Below are positions 6,814 to 14,938 of a stretch of DNA of 26,750 nucleotides, piece by piece. Where the stretch lies: assembly GCA_023430325.1 (NCBI GenBank), contig JAEZAU010000067.1, positions 1 through 26,750 of the forward strand, in the 5' to 3' direction. A program made the position numbers and the translations under genes. The first letter of the stretch is position 1. Each line of letters begins with the position of its first letter. Origin of the DNA: Bacteroidota bacterium. GTDB lineage: Bacteria; Bacteroidota; Bacteroidia; Flavobacteriales_F; PHOS-HE28. The notes below the pieces were generated by a model, which was not told the origin of the DNA, made no database searches, and saw only the letters and a list, made by a program, of their open reading frames with translations.

Positions 6814-7788
6814 ATGATGTCCATTGAAGAGATCCAGCGGCCGATCGCCGGGGAGATGAAGGCCTTTGAGCCGCACTTCCGTGAAGCGATGCGAAGCAGG
6901 GCAGCATTGCTGGACCGCATCATGCATTACATCGTGAAGCGCAAGGGTAAACAGATGCGCCCGATGTTCACCCTTCTCAGCGCACGCATGTTCGGGCCGG
7001 TCAATGAAAGTGCCTTCGTTGCGGCCTCATTGATCGAGCTGCTCCACACCGCCACTTTGGTGCATGATGACGTGATCGATGGAAGTCCGTTGCGGCGTGG
7101 ATTCTTCAGCATCAACGCGCTTTGGAAGAACAAGATCGCCGTGCTCGTCGGAGATTATCTGCTGAGCCGAGGTTTGTTGCTCGCCATAGATAAGGGAGAA
7201 TTCGAGCTCCTCAGGATCGTAAGCAACAGCGTGCGGGAGATGAGCGAAGGCGAGCTGCTGCAACTGGAAAAGTCCAGGGACCTGAATTTCAGTGAGGAGG
7301 TGTACTTTGACATCATCCGGAAAAAGACCGCAAGCCTGATCGCGGCATGTTGTGCCAGTGGGACCAATGCCGCACAGCGTTCCGCGAATGAGGTGGAACG
7401 CATGAGGCTTTTCGGTGAGTACACCGGCATAGCGTTCCAGATAAAGGACGATCTGTTCGATTATGGTAGTGGTGAGGAGACCGGTAAACCCAGCGGGCTG
7501 GACATCAAGGAAAAGAAGCTGACCCTTCCTTTGATCCATGCATTGCAGAACGTGTCAAAGGCCGATCGGCGCTGGATGGTGAACGTGGTGAAGAACCGGA
7601 ACGATGATGGAAAGGCCGTGGCCCGCGTGGTCGCGATGGTGCGCGAGGCAGGCGGGATCTCGCACGCGAAGGAGCGCATGTACAACTATCGCGATCTGGC
7701 CTTGAAGGAACTTCACACATTTCCGCAGAACGAAGTACGCAATGCGCTGGAAGGCCTGGTGCATCTTACGGTGGAACGAAAGAAATGA
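6814..7788 (+). CDS. Polyprenyl diphosphate synthase (trans-isoprenyl type)
   Basis: This enzyme family adds isopentenyl diphosphate units head-to-tail to an allylic primer. The 324-residue protein has GKQMRP (45-50), a first aspartate-rich motif DDVID (85-89) followed by RRG, KTASL (171-175), and a second aspartate-rich motif in FQIKDDLFDY (DDLFD 212-216). The short spacing in the first motif fits long-chain synthases such as octaprenyl/solanesyl synthases making quinone side chains, but product length cannot be read from sequence. Two ATGs (6814, 6817) are possible. An imperfect -7 motif GATATTTG ends 7 bp upstream. The downstream lipoprotein gene overlaps its stop (ATGA), so the two are probably co-translated. 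Confidence 0.93.
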   Translation: MMSIEEIQRPIAGEMKAFEPHFREAMRSRAALLDRIMHYIVKRKGKQMRPMFTLLSARMFGPVNESAFVAASLIELLHTATLVHDDVIDGSPLRRGFFSINALWKNKIAVLVGDYLLSRGLLLAIDKGEFELLRIVSNSVREMSEGELLQLEKSRDLNFSEEVYFDIIRKKTASLIAACCASGTNAAQRSANEVERMRLFGEYTGIAFQIKDDLFDYGSGEETGKPSGLDIKEKKLTLPLIHALQNVSKADRRWMVNVVKNRNDDGKAVARVVAMVREAGGISHAKERMYNYRDLALKELHTFPQNEVRNALEGLVHLTVERKK

Positions 7789-8249
7789 CGATGAAACACT
7801 TTCTTCTCCCGCTTTTCTTCTCCCTGGCCGCGGCATGCGATCAAGACCCCGGAACAGTGAAGGTGCCGGATCCGGCATCGCCTGTTAAGGACACTCTTAC
7901 TTCGGAAGGGATCCATGAGATCAGGGATAAGAGCGGCAACGTGATCATGCGTGGGGAAATGGTGGAAGGAGTCCGTGAAGGTGGCTGGGAATCGTATTTC
8001 CCCGATGGAACGCTGCGCAGCCGTGGTACGTTCATCAATGGGATACAACAGGGACCTACCACGGTGCATCACCCCAACGGCGCCATATTCTATACAGGCT
8101 GGTACAAGGATGGCGTGCCGGTGAACGATTGGTCGTTCTACAATGAAGAAGGCGAACAGGTGAAGATCGTGCGGTACAGCAAGGAGGGGGTCTTGTTGGA
8201 ACAGATCGAACTCGATCAGAAGGCTCTTCCAGGAAAGACCACCAATTGA
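7785..8249 (+). CDS. Lipoprotein with MORN-like (YwqK-type) repeats
   Basis: The 154-residue product starts MTMKHFLLPLFF and has a lipoprotein-like signal ending AAAC (Cys18 from this start), so it is probably anchored in the envelope. After a polar linker come three or four MORN_2-like units of the form G-x-W/T...YxxDG/NG-x-L/I (WESYFPDGTLRSRG, TVHHPNGAIFYTG, WSFYNEEGEQ). Such repeats are often labelled YwqK-family antitoxin, but no toxin partner is seen and the label says little about function. The start overlaps the polyprenyl synthase stop; ATG 7791 is an equally good start. The last 34 bp overlap the 3' end of the convergent gene on the minus strand. Confidence 0.8.
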   Translation: MTMKHFLLPLFFSLAAACDQDPGTVKVPDPASPVKDTLTSEGIHEIRDKSGNVIMRGEMVEGVREGGWESYFPDGTLRSRGTFINGIQQGPTTVHHPNGAIFYTGWYKDGVPVNDWSFYNEEGEQVKIVRYSKEGVLLEQIELDQKALPGKTTN

Positions 8250-10039
8250 ATGAAGTCCACTTCCAGCTGATCGGTACGGGTCGACATTCCATTTGCACGC
8301 AGTGCATCACCGATCACATATCTGAGTTGTGTACGAAGCAGGAATGACTGCAGCCGATCGGGACGGATATCCCACCCTGCCAGGATCCCCGGCCTGATGA
8401 TCGCTTTTGCGGCCGAGTGGACATTCTTCTCACTATCGGTGTAGTCGATGAGCAGTTCTTCATGGGAGATGCAAGATCCCACGAAGGGAACGAACCCATG
8501 GAGGTCGGCGAAGAAATGATAAGCCTCCAACGAGAGCGATCGCCGCTGGAATTCCTGTTCATGACCGAAGGCGTTCAACTGATCAACGATCTGCCGATAC
8601 GAGAGCGAGAGCTGCATATCAGGCCGATGGATGTAGTACCCGATGCTTCCATGAACGTACGGCCTGCTGATCCGATGGCCATCCATAAAAGGGGTCGTTC
8701 CGTGCATCGAGCGGGATCGGTGCAGAAAGAAAGCTGTACCTGCACCGATCGCAATGGTGAGACCGTTCAACCCATCCGTTGACACGAGCGTGTCGATCAA
8801 GGCCTGAGTTCTTCCGTTCGAAAAATTCCTTTCAGCACTGAGCGTCGTATCGAACATGAACTTCAAGCCGATCGAAAAGCTCCATGGAGGTAGAGTGACG
8901 TTCTTGGACGCATCGATCGAAGTCCAATACGCATCATGACGTGGGATGACGTATCGAACACTAGCATCGATCAATGACCGGCCTTTAACGTAGGTGAACC
9001 CGGCGAGCAAGGGTATGCGCATCCGTTCCATCACCACCCCATCGCCGATCCGCGTATTGAAGACCGCCCAGGATCCGCCAGCGTATGGTCTTATTCGTTC
9101 ATCGCGGATCCGCCATGGATAGCCCTTGAAGATCGTTTCCACACCTTCGGTCACTTCAGCGGCGGAAGAGTGCATCAATGGGATCGCGAGCACGAAGTCC
9201 GCATGCCCCCAGAAATGCGTGCCGCCGATCAACACGCGCGCACTGTTGCTTGAATTGAATTCCTGGTTTCCGATCGCACCAGCGGATGGCATCACATGCA
9301 GATCAGCACCCAAATTCATCTGGGCAAAACGATGGCGCGTATTCCCACCATCCACATAAGGCTGCCCGATCGAGATCAACGGGAGCAACAGGGCAGCGGC
9401 GGTGACCACCTTGCCGGGAGATCGGCGGCGACCCGAGACTTTCCTGCTCCACCAGAGGATATATGGCACCAGTACTGATGGTGGCAACGCCCAGGGGATC
9501 CAGTACGGCCCTATGCCATCCCAATTCACCACCAGAAATGCGGTGAGCGTGCTGATGTAGCTGCCTACCATCATGCCGATGTGGCGCACGAGCCAAGTGT
9601 TGGGCGGAAGCTTTGCACCCTTTCGCACTTTGAAGAACAGGATGATCTCCCGGACCACGAGCGTGGCGCTCAAGATGCCTAGACCGAAGAGGATCGCATT
9701 ACCTAGAAGCAGCATGGCCAACGTGTTGATCGAACCGAGAGCGAGGATCGCTCTGTCGATCGGATCGAAGACCACTGCCTTCTGCGCCGCCGATCGCTGC
9801 CCGTTCCAGGTCAGGTAGAACGTGAAGACACCCAGGCAGAAGAAGAAAGCGCTTCCGATGGGAACCGACAGCACCAATGCCGATAATGCCACCGCATACA
9901 TCGACCAGGCGAAAAGACCGCCGGCCTTGCGATGACGCTCACCGCCTTTGCGAGCGATCATATTGAACAGGCCGGTAAGCAGTGCGACGCTTCCACCGAT
10001 GATGTGGATGATGAGTGCAACAGTCTTGAGGGTTTCCAT
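8216..10039 (-). CDS. Fusion: DUF2306-like inner-membrane domain + outer-membrane barrel-like domain
   Basis: A single 607-residue frame holds two unrelated parts. Residues 1-199 are polytopic, with about six helices and the DUF2306-like features HIIGGSVALLTG, HRKAGGLFAWSM, RHIGMMVGSYISTLTAFLV and a final WWSRK. Residues 203-226 are RRRSPGK, then a hydrophobic run and SIGQ, a textbook signal peptide with a cleavage-like end. Residues 227-607 look like a secreted barrel: strand-like aromatic alternation, IGGTHFWGHADF, KFMFDTTLSAERNF and a final VVFPGRAF with terminal Phe. I recall the C-terminal part as a stand-alone secreted protein type in Flavobacteriia (from memory). GTG codons at residues 191 and 211 could be internal starts. 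The gene lies 68 bp behind the LytTR gene, with a hairpin just before its ATG. Confidence 0.85.
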   Translation of the reverse strand: METLKTVALIIHIIGGSVALLTGLFNMIARKGGERHRKAGGLFAWSMYAVALSALVLSVPIGSAFFFCLGVFTFYLTWNGQRSAAQKAVVFDPIDRAILALGSINTLAMLLLGNAILFGLGILSATLVVREIILFFKVRKGAKLPPNTWLVRHIGMMVGSYISTLTAFLVVNWDGIGPYWIPWALPPSVLVPYILWWSRKVSGRRRSPGKVVTAAALLLPLISIGQPYVDGGNTRHRFAQMNLGADLHVMPSAGAIGNQEFNSSNSARVLIGGTHFWGHADFVLAIPLMHSSAAEVTEGVETIFKGYPWRIRDERIRPYAGGSWAVFNTRIGDGVVMERMRIPLLAGFTYVKGRSLIDASVRYVIPRHDAYWTSIDASKNVTLPPWSFSIGLKFMFDTTLSAERNFSNGRTQALIDTLVSTDGLNGLTIAIGAGTAFFLHRSRSMHGTTPFMDGHRISRPYVHGSIGYYIHRPDMQLSLSYRQIVDQLNAFGHEQEFQRRSLSLEAYHFFADLHGFVPFVGSCISHEELLIDYTDSEKNVHSAAKAIIRPGILAGWDIRPDRLQSFLLRTQLRYVIGDALRANGMSTRTDQLEVDFIQLVVFPGRAF

Positions 10040-10040
10040 G

Positions 10041-10060
10041 GCGATCGTTATTTCGATCGC
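10041..10060 (-). promoter_or_regulatory. Perfect hairpin immediately before the fusion-gene start
   Basis: GCGATCG (10041-10047) and CGATCGC (10054-10060) form a perfect 7-bp stem around a 6-base A/T loop. On the minus strand the hairpin ends one base before the ATG at 10039, exactly where a ribosome must land. It could limit translation or be a protein-binding palindrome. CGATCG is common in this window, so chance is possible. Confidence 0.4.
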
Positions 10061-10107
10061 GAACCAACACCGATCAATGGTCGATGTCCAGGGTAAAGGG
10101 GTGATCC

Positions 10108-11004
10108 TCAGCCTTTGGGCGGAAAGGGGACCGATCGGGGCGAATGGGAATATCCCGTGGGACGAACGGCAAGGCGCTCCCGCATCTGAGAAGTAAGCGA
10201 GCGTGACACGGGTACCTCCTGTCCATCCGGCATATGCAGCTTCAGGCCCTGCGCATTCCCGCTCACCCGCTCCACATGATCAAGGTTCACCAGATGGCTT
10301 TTGTGACACCGGAAGAAGTTGCTCCGATCTTTCAATTGCTCCTCGAAGGAGCGCAGCGATCCACGCAGTACCGCTCGTACCGATCCAATTCGGTGGACCT
10401 CCACATAATTGTCCGACGCTTTGAGGAATAGGAGTTCATTTGCCAGAAGTTCGAGTCGATCACCCTGGTTCTCACCGGTGAGAATGATCGTTCCTTCAGC
10501 GGCGCTCTTTCTATCCTCCTGCAGTACATGTATTTCGCGGTTGATCGTATCGGACTCTTTCGCGAAATGCGTCTTCCTACGTTGAAAGCCGACAAGCACG
10601 ATCGCTGTAACTGGAAATATTCCGATCAGCAATGTGTATAGGGTGAAGAACAGGATGTTCGTGAGCGTGAACGCCGCAAAACCCACCCATGCCGAATAGA
10701 ACGCGTTCAACACGCCGATGAGCAGAATGTTCAATGTGGAAACGGCCAGTTCCTTCCCCAACGTCCACTTATCGGCGACCACGTTCATTCCGCTCAGCAC
10801 CAGGTCGATCGTAGCCATTGCCAGGAATGTGACGAGCCCGTAGCCCAGTGCCAGGCGCCAGACACCATCCAGGGTCGAAAGGCCGAATGGCTGAAAGATC
10901 CCAAGGAAAAGTGCAATGAACAGTCCTACGAACAAGGCTCGCTTCAACCGGCGGAGCAACGATCGATCGAAGGGGTGCGGTTGGTTGAAAAAGCCTGCGG
11001 ACAT
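10108..11004 (-). CDS. Membrane-anchored LytTR-family transcriptional regulator
   Basis: The N-terminal half has about four membrane helices (roughly 23-40, 51-72, 87-105 and 112-140). A short linker follows (141-180), then a LytTR DNA-binding domain at about 181-280, with LLFLKASDNYVEV, LRGSLRSFEEQL, FFRCHKSHLVNL and PVSRS. There is no receiver domain, so it is not a classical response regulator; signal sensing would have to go through the membrane part. The frame is open upstream to 11097, but ATG 11004 starts 10 bp after a TACCTTCG motif and gives a compact N-terminus. Length is 298 residues. The fusion protein gene follows 68 bp downstream on the same strand and is a likely co-transcribed partner. 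Confidence 0.88.
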   Translation of the reverse strand: MSAGFFNQPHPFDRSLLRRLKRALFVGLFIALFLGIFQPFGLSTLDGVWRLALGYGLVTFLAMATIDLVLSGMNVVADKWTLGKELAVSTLNILLIGVLNAFYSAWVGFAAFTLTNILFFTLYTLLIGIFPVTAIVLVGFQRRKTHFAKESDTINREIHVLQEDRKSAAEGTIILTGENQGDRLELLANELLFLKASDNYVEVHRIGSVRAVLRGSLRSFEEQLKDRSNFFRCHKSHLVNLDHVERVSGNAQGLKLHMPDGQEVPVSRSLTSQMRERLAVRPTGYSHSPRSVPFPPKG

Positions 11005-11014
11005 TGCGATCGGC

Positions 11015-11022
11015 CGAAGGTA
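11015..11022 (-). promoter_or_regulatory. -7-type motif TACCTTCG upstream of the LytTR gene
   Basis: TAnnTTCG on the minus strand, 10 bp before the ATG at 11004. It favours this start over the upstream in-frame ATG at 11097. The transcript may continue into the 8216-10039 fusion gene. Confidence 0.45.
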
Positions 11023-11130
11023 AATGGTCGCTTGCTGGAATTCTGTTATCAACGATCTTCCCAGACTTTTCCGATCATTATCAACCTGCACATCCACCTC
11101 GGATGCTCAAGCTAATTTCACGGCCATTCC

Positions 11131-13083
11131 ATGATCGCCCCGCACGCCATACAACAAGTGAAGGAAGCCGTTCGCGTTGATGAAGTGATCGGTGAGTTCG
11201 TGGCATTGAAACGCAAAGGTCCAAGGTTCCTCGGGCTTTGTCCATTTCACAATGAGAAGACGCCATCCTTCAACGTGAATCCAACGTTGGGCATCTTCAA
11301 GTGTTTTGGCTGTGGAGAGAGCGGTGACAGCATCGGCTTCCTGATGAAGCATGAGCATTTGAGCTATTTGGAAGCCATCCGCTGGCTTGCCAAACGCTAC
11401 AACATCGATCTGCCCGAAGAGGAACAGACCCCGGAGCAACAGCTTGAACAGAATGAGCGTGAGAGTCTCGCGGTGGTGCAGACCTGGGCACAAAAATGGA
11501 GCAGCGAACAACTTTGGGCGTCCGAGGAGGGAAAGCGGATCGGCCTGAGCTATTTCCATGAACGGGGCTTCAGCGATGCCACCATACGTGAGTTCGGCCT
11601 GGGTTATGTGCCCGAAAAAGGAAATGCCTTCGCCACGGCCGCGCTCGCCAATGGATTCAATGCCGATATGCTCGAAAAGGCCGGATGGATCAAGCGGCGT
11701 GAGGATGGCACCCCATGGGATTTTTTTCAAGGGCGTGTCACCTTTCCTGTGCATGGCCTAAGTGGCCAGGTGATCGCATTCGGGGCCCGCACGCTGAAGA
11801 GCGATAAGAAGCTGCCGAAGTATTTCAATTCCCCGGAAAGTCTGCTTTATATCAAGAGCAAGTCGCTTTATGGGATCTATCAGGCGAAGAAGGCGATCGT
11901 AGAGCAGGGGCTTTGCTACCTGGTGGAAGGCTACACCGACGTCATCAGTTTACATCAAGCTGGGATCATGAACGTGGTGGCCAGCAGCGGCACCAGCTTA
12001 ACTGAAGATCAAGTTCGGCTGATAAAGCGCTATGCCCCTACGGTATGCATCCTTTATGATGGTGATGCCGCAGGAATGAAGGCAAGCCTGCGCGGTATCG
12101 ATCTGATCCTGAAGGAAGGCTTGAACGTGAAGGTGGTCACCTTCCCTGAAGGTGAAGATCCAGATAGCTACGCCAAAAGCCGCTCCAGCAGTGAGGTCAC
12201 CTCCTATCTCACCGCCAACGCCCAGGATTTTCTGGTCTTCAAGGCCGGCCTTCTTGTGAGGGATGTCGGCGACGATCCTGTGAAGAAGGCCGCTGCGATC
12301 CATGAGATCGTGGAGAGCATTTCGCTGGTGCCTGACCTTGTGCTGCGATCGCTGTACGTGCAGCAATGCAGCCGCATGCTCCAGATCAATGAGCAGGCGC
12401 TGATCAGCGAGATGAACAAGGTGCTCCGCCGAAAATTCCGCAAGGACCTAGGAGGAAACGCTTATGTTCCTGAAGAGCAGCTGGCGCCTAGCATTGCTCC
12501 GCCTCAACCTGAGATAGTGGAGGATCTGGGCACTTCGCTACAGGAACGTGAACTGCTGCGGATGCTGTTGAAGTACGGGCCGAACAAGATCGAGATCATG
12601 TATCCTGATGATTCAGGGAACATACTGGAGGAGGAGATCACGTTCGCCGAATATCTGTTCGAGCTGCTTGCCCATGATGACCTTCTATTCGATCACGATC
12701 TGTTCAACGCGATCTACCTCGATTACCGCCACCGATCGAATCTCGGTGAGACCGTTTCTTATTCCCATTACATCGAGAAAGGTGAAGATCACTGGAAGCA
12801 ATTGGTGATCGATCTGCTGGCCGAGAAATACCACCTGAGCCAGAACTGGAAGGAACGTCACAAGATCCATGTGAAGACCGAGGATGAAGCGTTGAAGGAA
12901 CTGCTGATCTACATGGTGGATATACTCAAACTTCGCCGCGTGCAGCGCATGCTGGTCGATCTATCCGATTCGATCCGATCGGCGGACTATGATGCGGTGA
13001 TCGACCTGATGAAACAGAAAAGGCATTTTGAAGAGGTGCGTGGAAAGCTGGCCCAACGTACTGGCCGATTGATCGCGGTGTGA
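11131..13083 (+). CDS. dnaG: DNA primase DnaG
   Basis: DnaG makes the RNA primers for chromosome replication. The 650-residue protein has the N-terminal zinc-binding domain with Cys37, His40, Cys58 and Cys61 (CPFHNEKTPSF ... CFGCG). The RNA-polymerase core follows, with the TOPRIM signature VEGYTDVISL (Glu265 and Asp269) and YDGDAAG (Asp309, Asp311). Residues after about 430 form the helicase-interacting C-terminal domain, which diverges in sequence as usual. The ATG at 11131 gives a normal N-terminus; a near-match -7 motif TAATTTCA ends 10 bp before it. It is divergent from the LytTR gene. A promoter for the next gene seems to sit across its stop codon. Confidence 0.97.
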   Translation: MIAPHAIQQVKEAVRVDEVIGEFVALKRKGPRFLGLCPFHNEKTPSFNVNPTLGIFKCFGCGESGDSIGFLMKHEHLSYLEAIRWLAKRYNIDLPEEEQTPEQQLEQNERESLAVVQTWAQKWSSEQLWASEEGKRIGLSYFHERGFSDATIREFGLGYVPEKGNAFATAALANGFNADMLEKAGWIKRREDGTPWDFFQGRVTFPVHGLSGQVIAFGARTLKSDKKLPKYFNSPESLLYIKSKSLYGIYQAKKAIVEQGLCYLVEGYTDVISLHQAGIMNVVASSGTSLTEDQVRLIKRYAPTVCILYDGDAAGMKASLRGIDLILKEGLNVKVVTFPEGEDPDSYAKSRSSSEVTSYLTANAQDFLVFKAGLLVRDVGDDPVKKAAAIHEIVESISLVPDLVLRSLYVQQCSRMLQINEQALISEMNKVLRRKFRKDLGGNAYVPEEQLAPSIAPPQPEIVEDLGTSLQERELLRMLLKYGPNKIEIMYPDDSGNILEEEITFAEYLFELLAHDDLLFDHDLFNAIYLDYRHRSNLGETVSYSHYIEKGEDHWKQLVIDLLAEKYHLSQNWKERHKIHVKTEDEALKELLIYMVDILKLRRVQRMLVDLSDSIRSADYDAVIDLMKQKRHFEEVRGKLAQRTGRLIAV

Positions 13084-13096
13084 TCGGCTATTTTTG
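13069..13096 (+). promoter_or_regulatory. Promoter TTG-N17-TATTTTTG for the cation efflux gene
   Basis: A -33 TTG at 13069-13071 and a perfect -7 TATTTTTG at 13089-13096 are separated by 17 bp, matching the Flavobacteria consensus. The -33 lies inside the dnaG coding end. The GTG start of the next gene is only 5 bp beyond the -7 box, so the mRNA could be leaderless. Confidence 0.6.
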
Positions 13097-13101
13097 ACTT
13101 C

Positions 13102-14016
13102 GTGGGGCATACGCATGCACATTCCGCTACAGGGCATGATCATGCACATCAACACGTTCCGCATTCCACCAAAGGCCTTAAACTGGCTTTTTTTCTCAAC
13201 CTGTTCTTCACTATTACCGAAGCGGTCGGCGGCCTGTGGACGGACAGTATCGCAGTGCTTACCGATGCGTTGCATGACCTGGGTGATTGTGCGGTGCTGG
13301 GCGCTGCGTGGTACTTGCAGCATATCGCCACGCGCGGCCGCGATGATGAGTACAGCTACGGTTATGGCCGCTACAGCATGCTCGGCGGCTGGCTCGCAGC
13401 CGGCATGTTGATGATCGGATCGGTGGCGATGTTCGCATTGGCCATACCGCGTCTCCTGGAGCCCGAACTGCCACATACGCAGGGAATGATCGTGCTCGCC
13501 GTGTTTGGCCTTGTGATGCATGCACTGGCCGCGTGGTTGTTGCACCGCGGTAGTTCGCTCAATGAACGCGGCATCTATCTCCATCTGCTGGACGATATTC
13601 TCGGTTGGGCCGCCGTGCTCATCGGTGCCTTGGTGATCCATTTCACCGGTTTTGCACGCATCGATCCGATCCTGAGCATGGGCATCAGCGTGATCATCTT
13701 CTATAACGCATTGCGTACTCTTCGATCGGGGACCAGGATCCTCATGCAAGCTCAGCCAAGCGGGATCGATGATCAGGCGATACATGATCGATTGGTCTCA
13801 CTGCCAGGAGTGCTCGATGTTCATGATCAACACACATGGACCCTCGATGGCAGTTTTGTGATACACACCGTTCACCTTGTGATCACAAGCACTTCCATGG
13901 AAGAAGCTATCGCCATGAAAGAGAGGGCACGCGAGACACTGCATGATATGGGCATCGATCATGCCACCATAGAACTGGAATTGATCCATAGCAACTGTGA
14001 TGCGAAAGCTCACTGA
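13102..14016 (+). CDS. Cation diffusion facilitator (Zn2+/Cd2+ efflux type)
   Basis: CDF proteins export divalent metals from the cytoplasm in exchange for protons. The 304-residue protein starts with a GTG and a His-rich cytosolic tail (MGHTHAHSATGHDHAHQH). Six membrane helices follow, with the metal-site pairs His58/Asp62 in helix 2 (HDLGD) and His161/Asp165 in helix 5 (HLLDD). A His-Asp-His-Asp site is typical of zinc-selecting ZitB/ZnT-like members. A C-terminal cytoplasmic domain with HDQHTWTL and HTVHLVI completes the family pattern. No ATG is available near the N-terminus and the His-rich run begins right after the GTG, supporting this start. No metal regulator is adjacent. Confidence 0.94.
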   Translation: MGHTHAHSATGHDHAHQHVPHSTKGLKLAFFLNLFFTITEAVGGLWTDSIAVLTDALHDLGDCAVLGAAWYLQHIATRGRDDEYSYGYGRYSMLGGWLAAGMLMIGSVAMFALAIPRLLEPELPHTQGMIVLAVFGLVMHALAAWLLHRGSSLNERGIYLHLLDDILGWAAVLIGALVIHFTGFARIDPILSMGISVIIFYNALRTLRSGTRILMQAQPSGIDDQAIHDRLVSLPGVLDVHDQHTWTLDGSFVIHTVHLVITSTSMEEAIAMKERARETLHDMGIDHATIELELIHSNCDAKAH

Positions 14017-14110
14017 ACTGCAATGAGACGGTGACTGAGGAAAACTCAGCTCCGGGTGGCTATGATCGGGCTGCCGGGCGATGGAACTTCGCATTCCAGA
14101 AACCACGATC

Positions 14111-14938
14111 ATGAAGGTGTTCAAGTTCGTACCGATCATCCTGTCCTTAGCCGTACTCTCGGTGGGCTGCGTTCCGAAGAAGATGTATACCGCATCCTCA
14201 ACACATGTAGCAAAGCTTCAAGCGGATAGTTCGAGTTATGTGCAACAGATACGAGCCTTGGAAGGCCAGGTGGAACAGTTGCAAAGTGAACTCGCCAAGG
14301 CGAACCAGGACCTGGACCTGACGCGTACCGATCTGCAGAAGACGAGCACCACGCTCAGCGATCGTGACAAGATACTGGCGGAAAAGGAAGCCGAGTTGAA
14401 GGACAAGGCGCGCCGGATGGATGAGCTCAACAAGAAGTTGGAAGCTCAGACCGCTGCGCTCACAGGTCTCCGAAAGAAAGTGGCCGATGCGCTAACCGGT
14501 TTCCGCAGTGATGAGCTCACCGTTACAATGAAGGAAGGAAAGGTCTATGTGAGCTTGCAGGAAAATCTGCTTTTCAAGAGCGGCAGTGCCGAGGTGGATC
14601 CGAAAGGGAAGGAGGCCCTGGGTAAGTTGAGCACTGTCTTGAAGGCAAATCCGGATATCGGTGTGCTGGTGGAAGGTCATACTGACAGTATTCCCCTTGC
14701 CGCTGGTGGACGCTTCAAGGATAATTGGGAACTGAGCACGGCCCGTGCGACCAGCATCGTTCGGATCCTCACCGTTGATAACAAGGTCGATCCGCACAAG
14801 GTCACTGCCGCCGGACGTGGAGAGTTCATTCCTGTGGAGACCAATAAGACCCCTGAAGGCCGTGCGCGCAACAGGCGAACGGAGATAATACTTACGCCAG
14901 ACCTTAAGGAATTGTACGAGTTGGTGGGAGAACAGTGA
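14111..14938 (+). CDS. OmpA-family peptidoglycan-binding lipoprotein
   Basis: The 275-residue product has a lipoprotein signal MKVFKFVPIILSLAVLSVGC with lipobox LSVGC (Cys20). A long, charged coiled-coil region (about 30-125, LEGQVEQLQSELAKANQDL and similar) is followed by an OmpA C-terminal domain from about residue 150. That domain has LLFKSGSAEVDPKG, VEGHTDSIP, NWELSTARA and ARNRRTEIIL, which bind the peptide stem of peptidoglycan. It probably tethers the outer membrane to the cell wall. An in-frame ATG at 14081 would add ten residues before the lipoprotein signal and is unlikely. A near -7 motif GAACTTCG ends 19 bp before the chosen ATG. Its stop overlaps a small downstream gene. Confidence 0.93.
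   Translation: MKVFKFVPIILSLAVLSVGCVPKKMYTASSTHVAKLQADSSSYVQQIRALEGQVEQLQSELAKANQDLDLTRTDLQKTSTTLSDRDKILAEKEAELKDKARRMDELNKKLEAQTAALTGLRKKVADALTGFRSDELTVTMKEGKVYVSLQENLLFKSGSAEVDPKGKEALGKLSTVLKANPDIGVLVEGHTDSIPLAAGGRFKDNWELSTARATSIVRILTVDNKVDPHKVTAAGRGEFIPVETNKTPEGRARNRRTEIILTPDLKELYELVGEQ

Noticed and set aside
12961..13785. Minus-strand 274-codon frame across the dnaG end and the CDF gene
   Set aside because: His/Gln-rich shadow of the CDF gene, which has a full metal site on the plus strand.
14030..14052. Possible terminator CTGAG-GAAAA-CTCAG after the CDF gene
   Set aside because: Only a 5-bp stem and no T-run; too weak to call.
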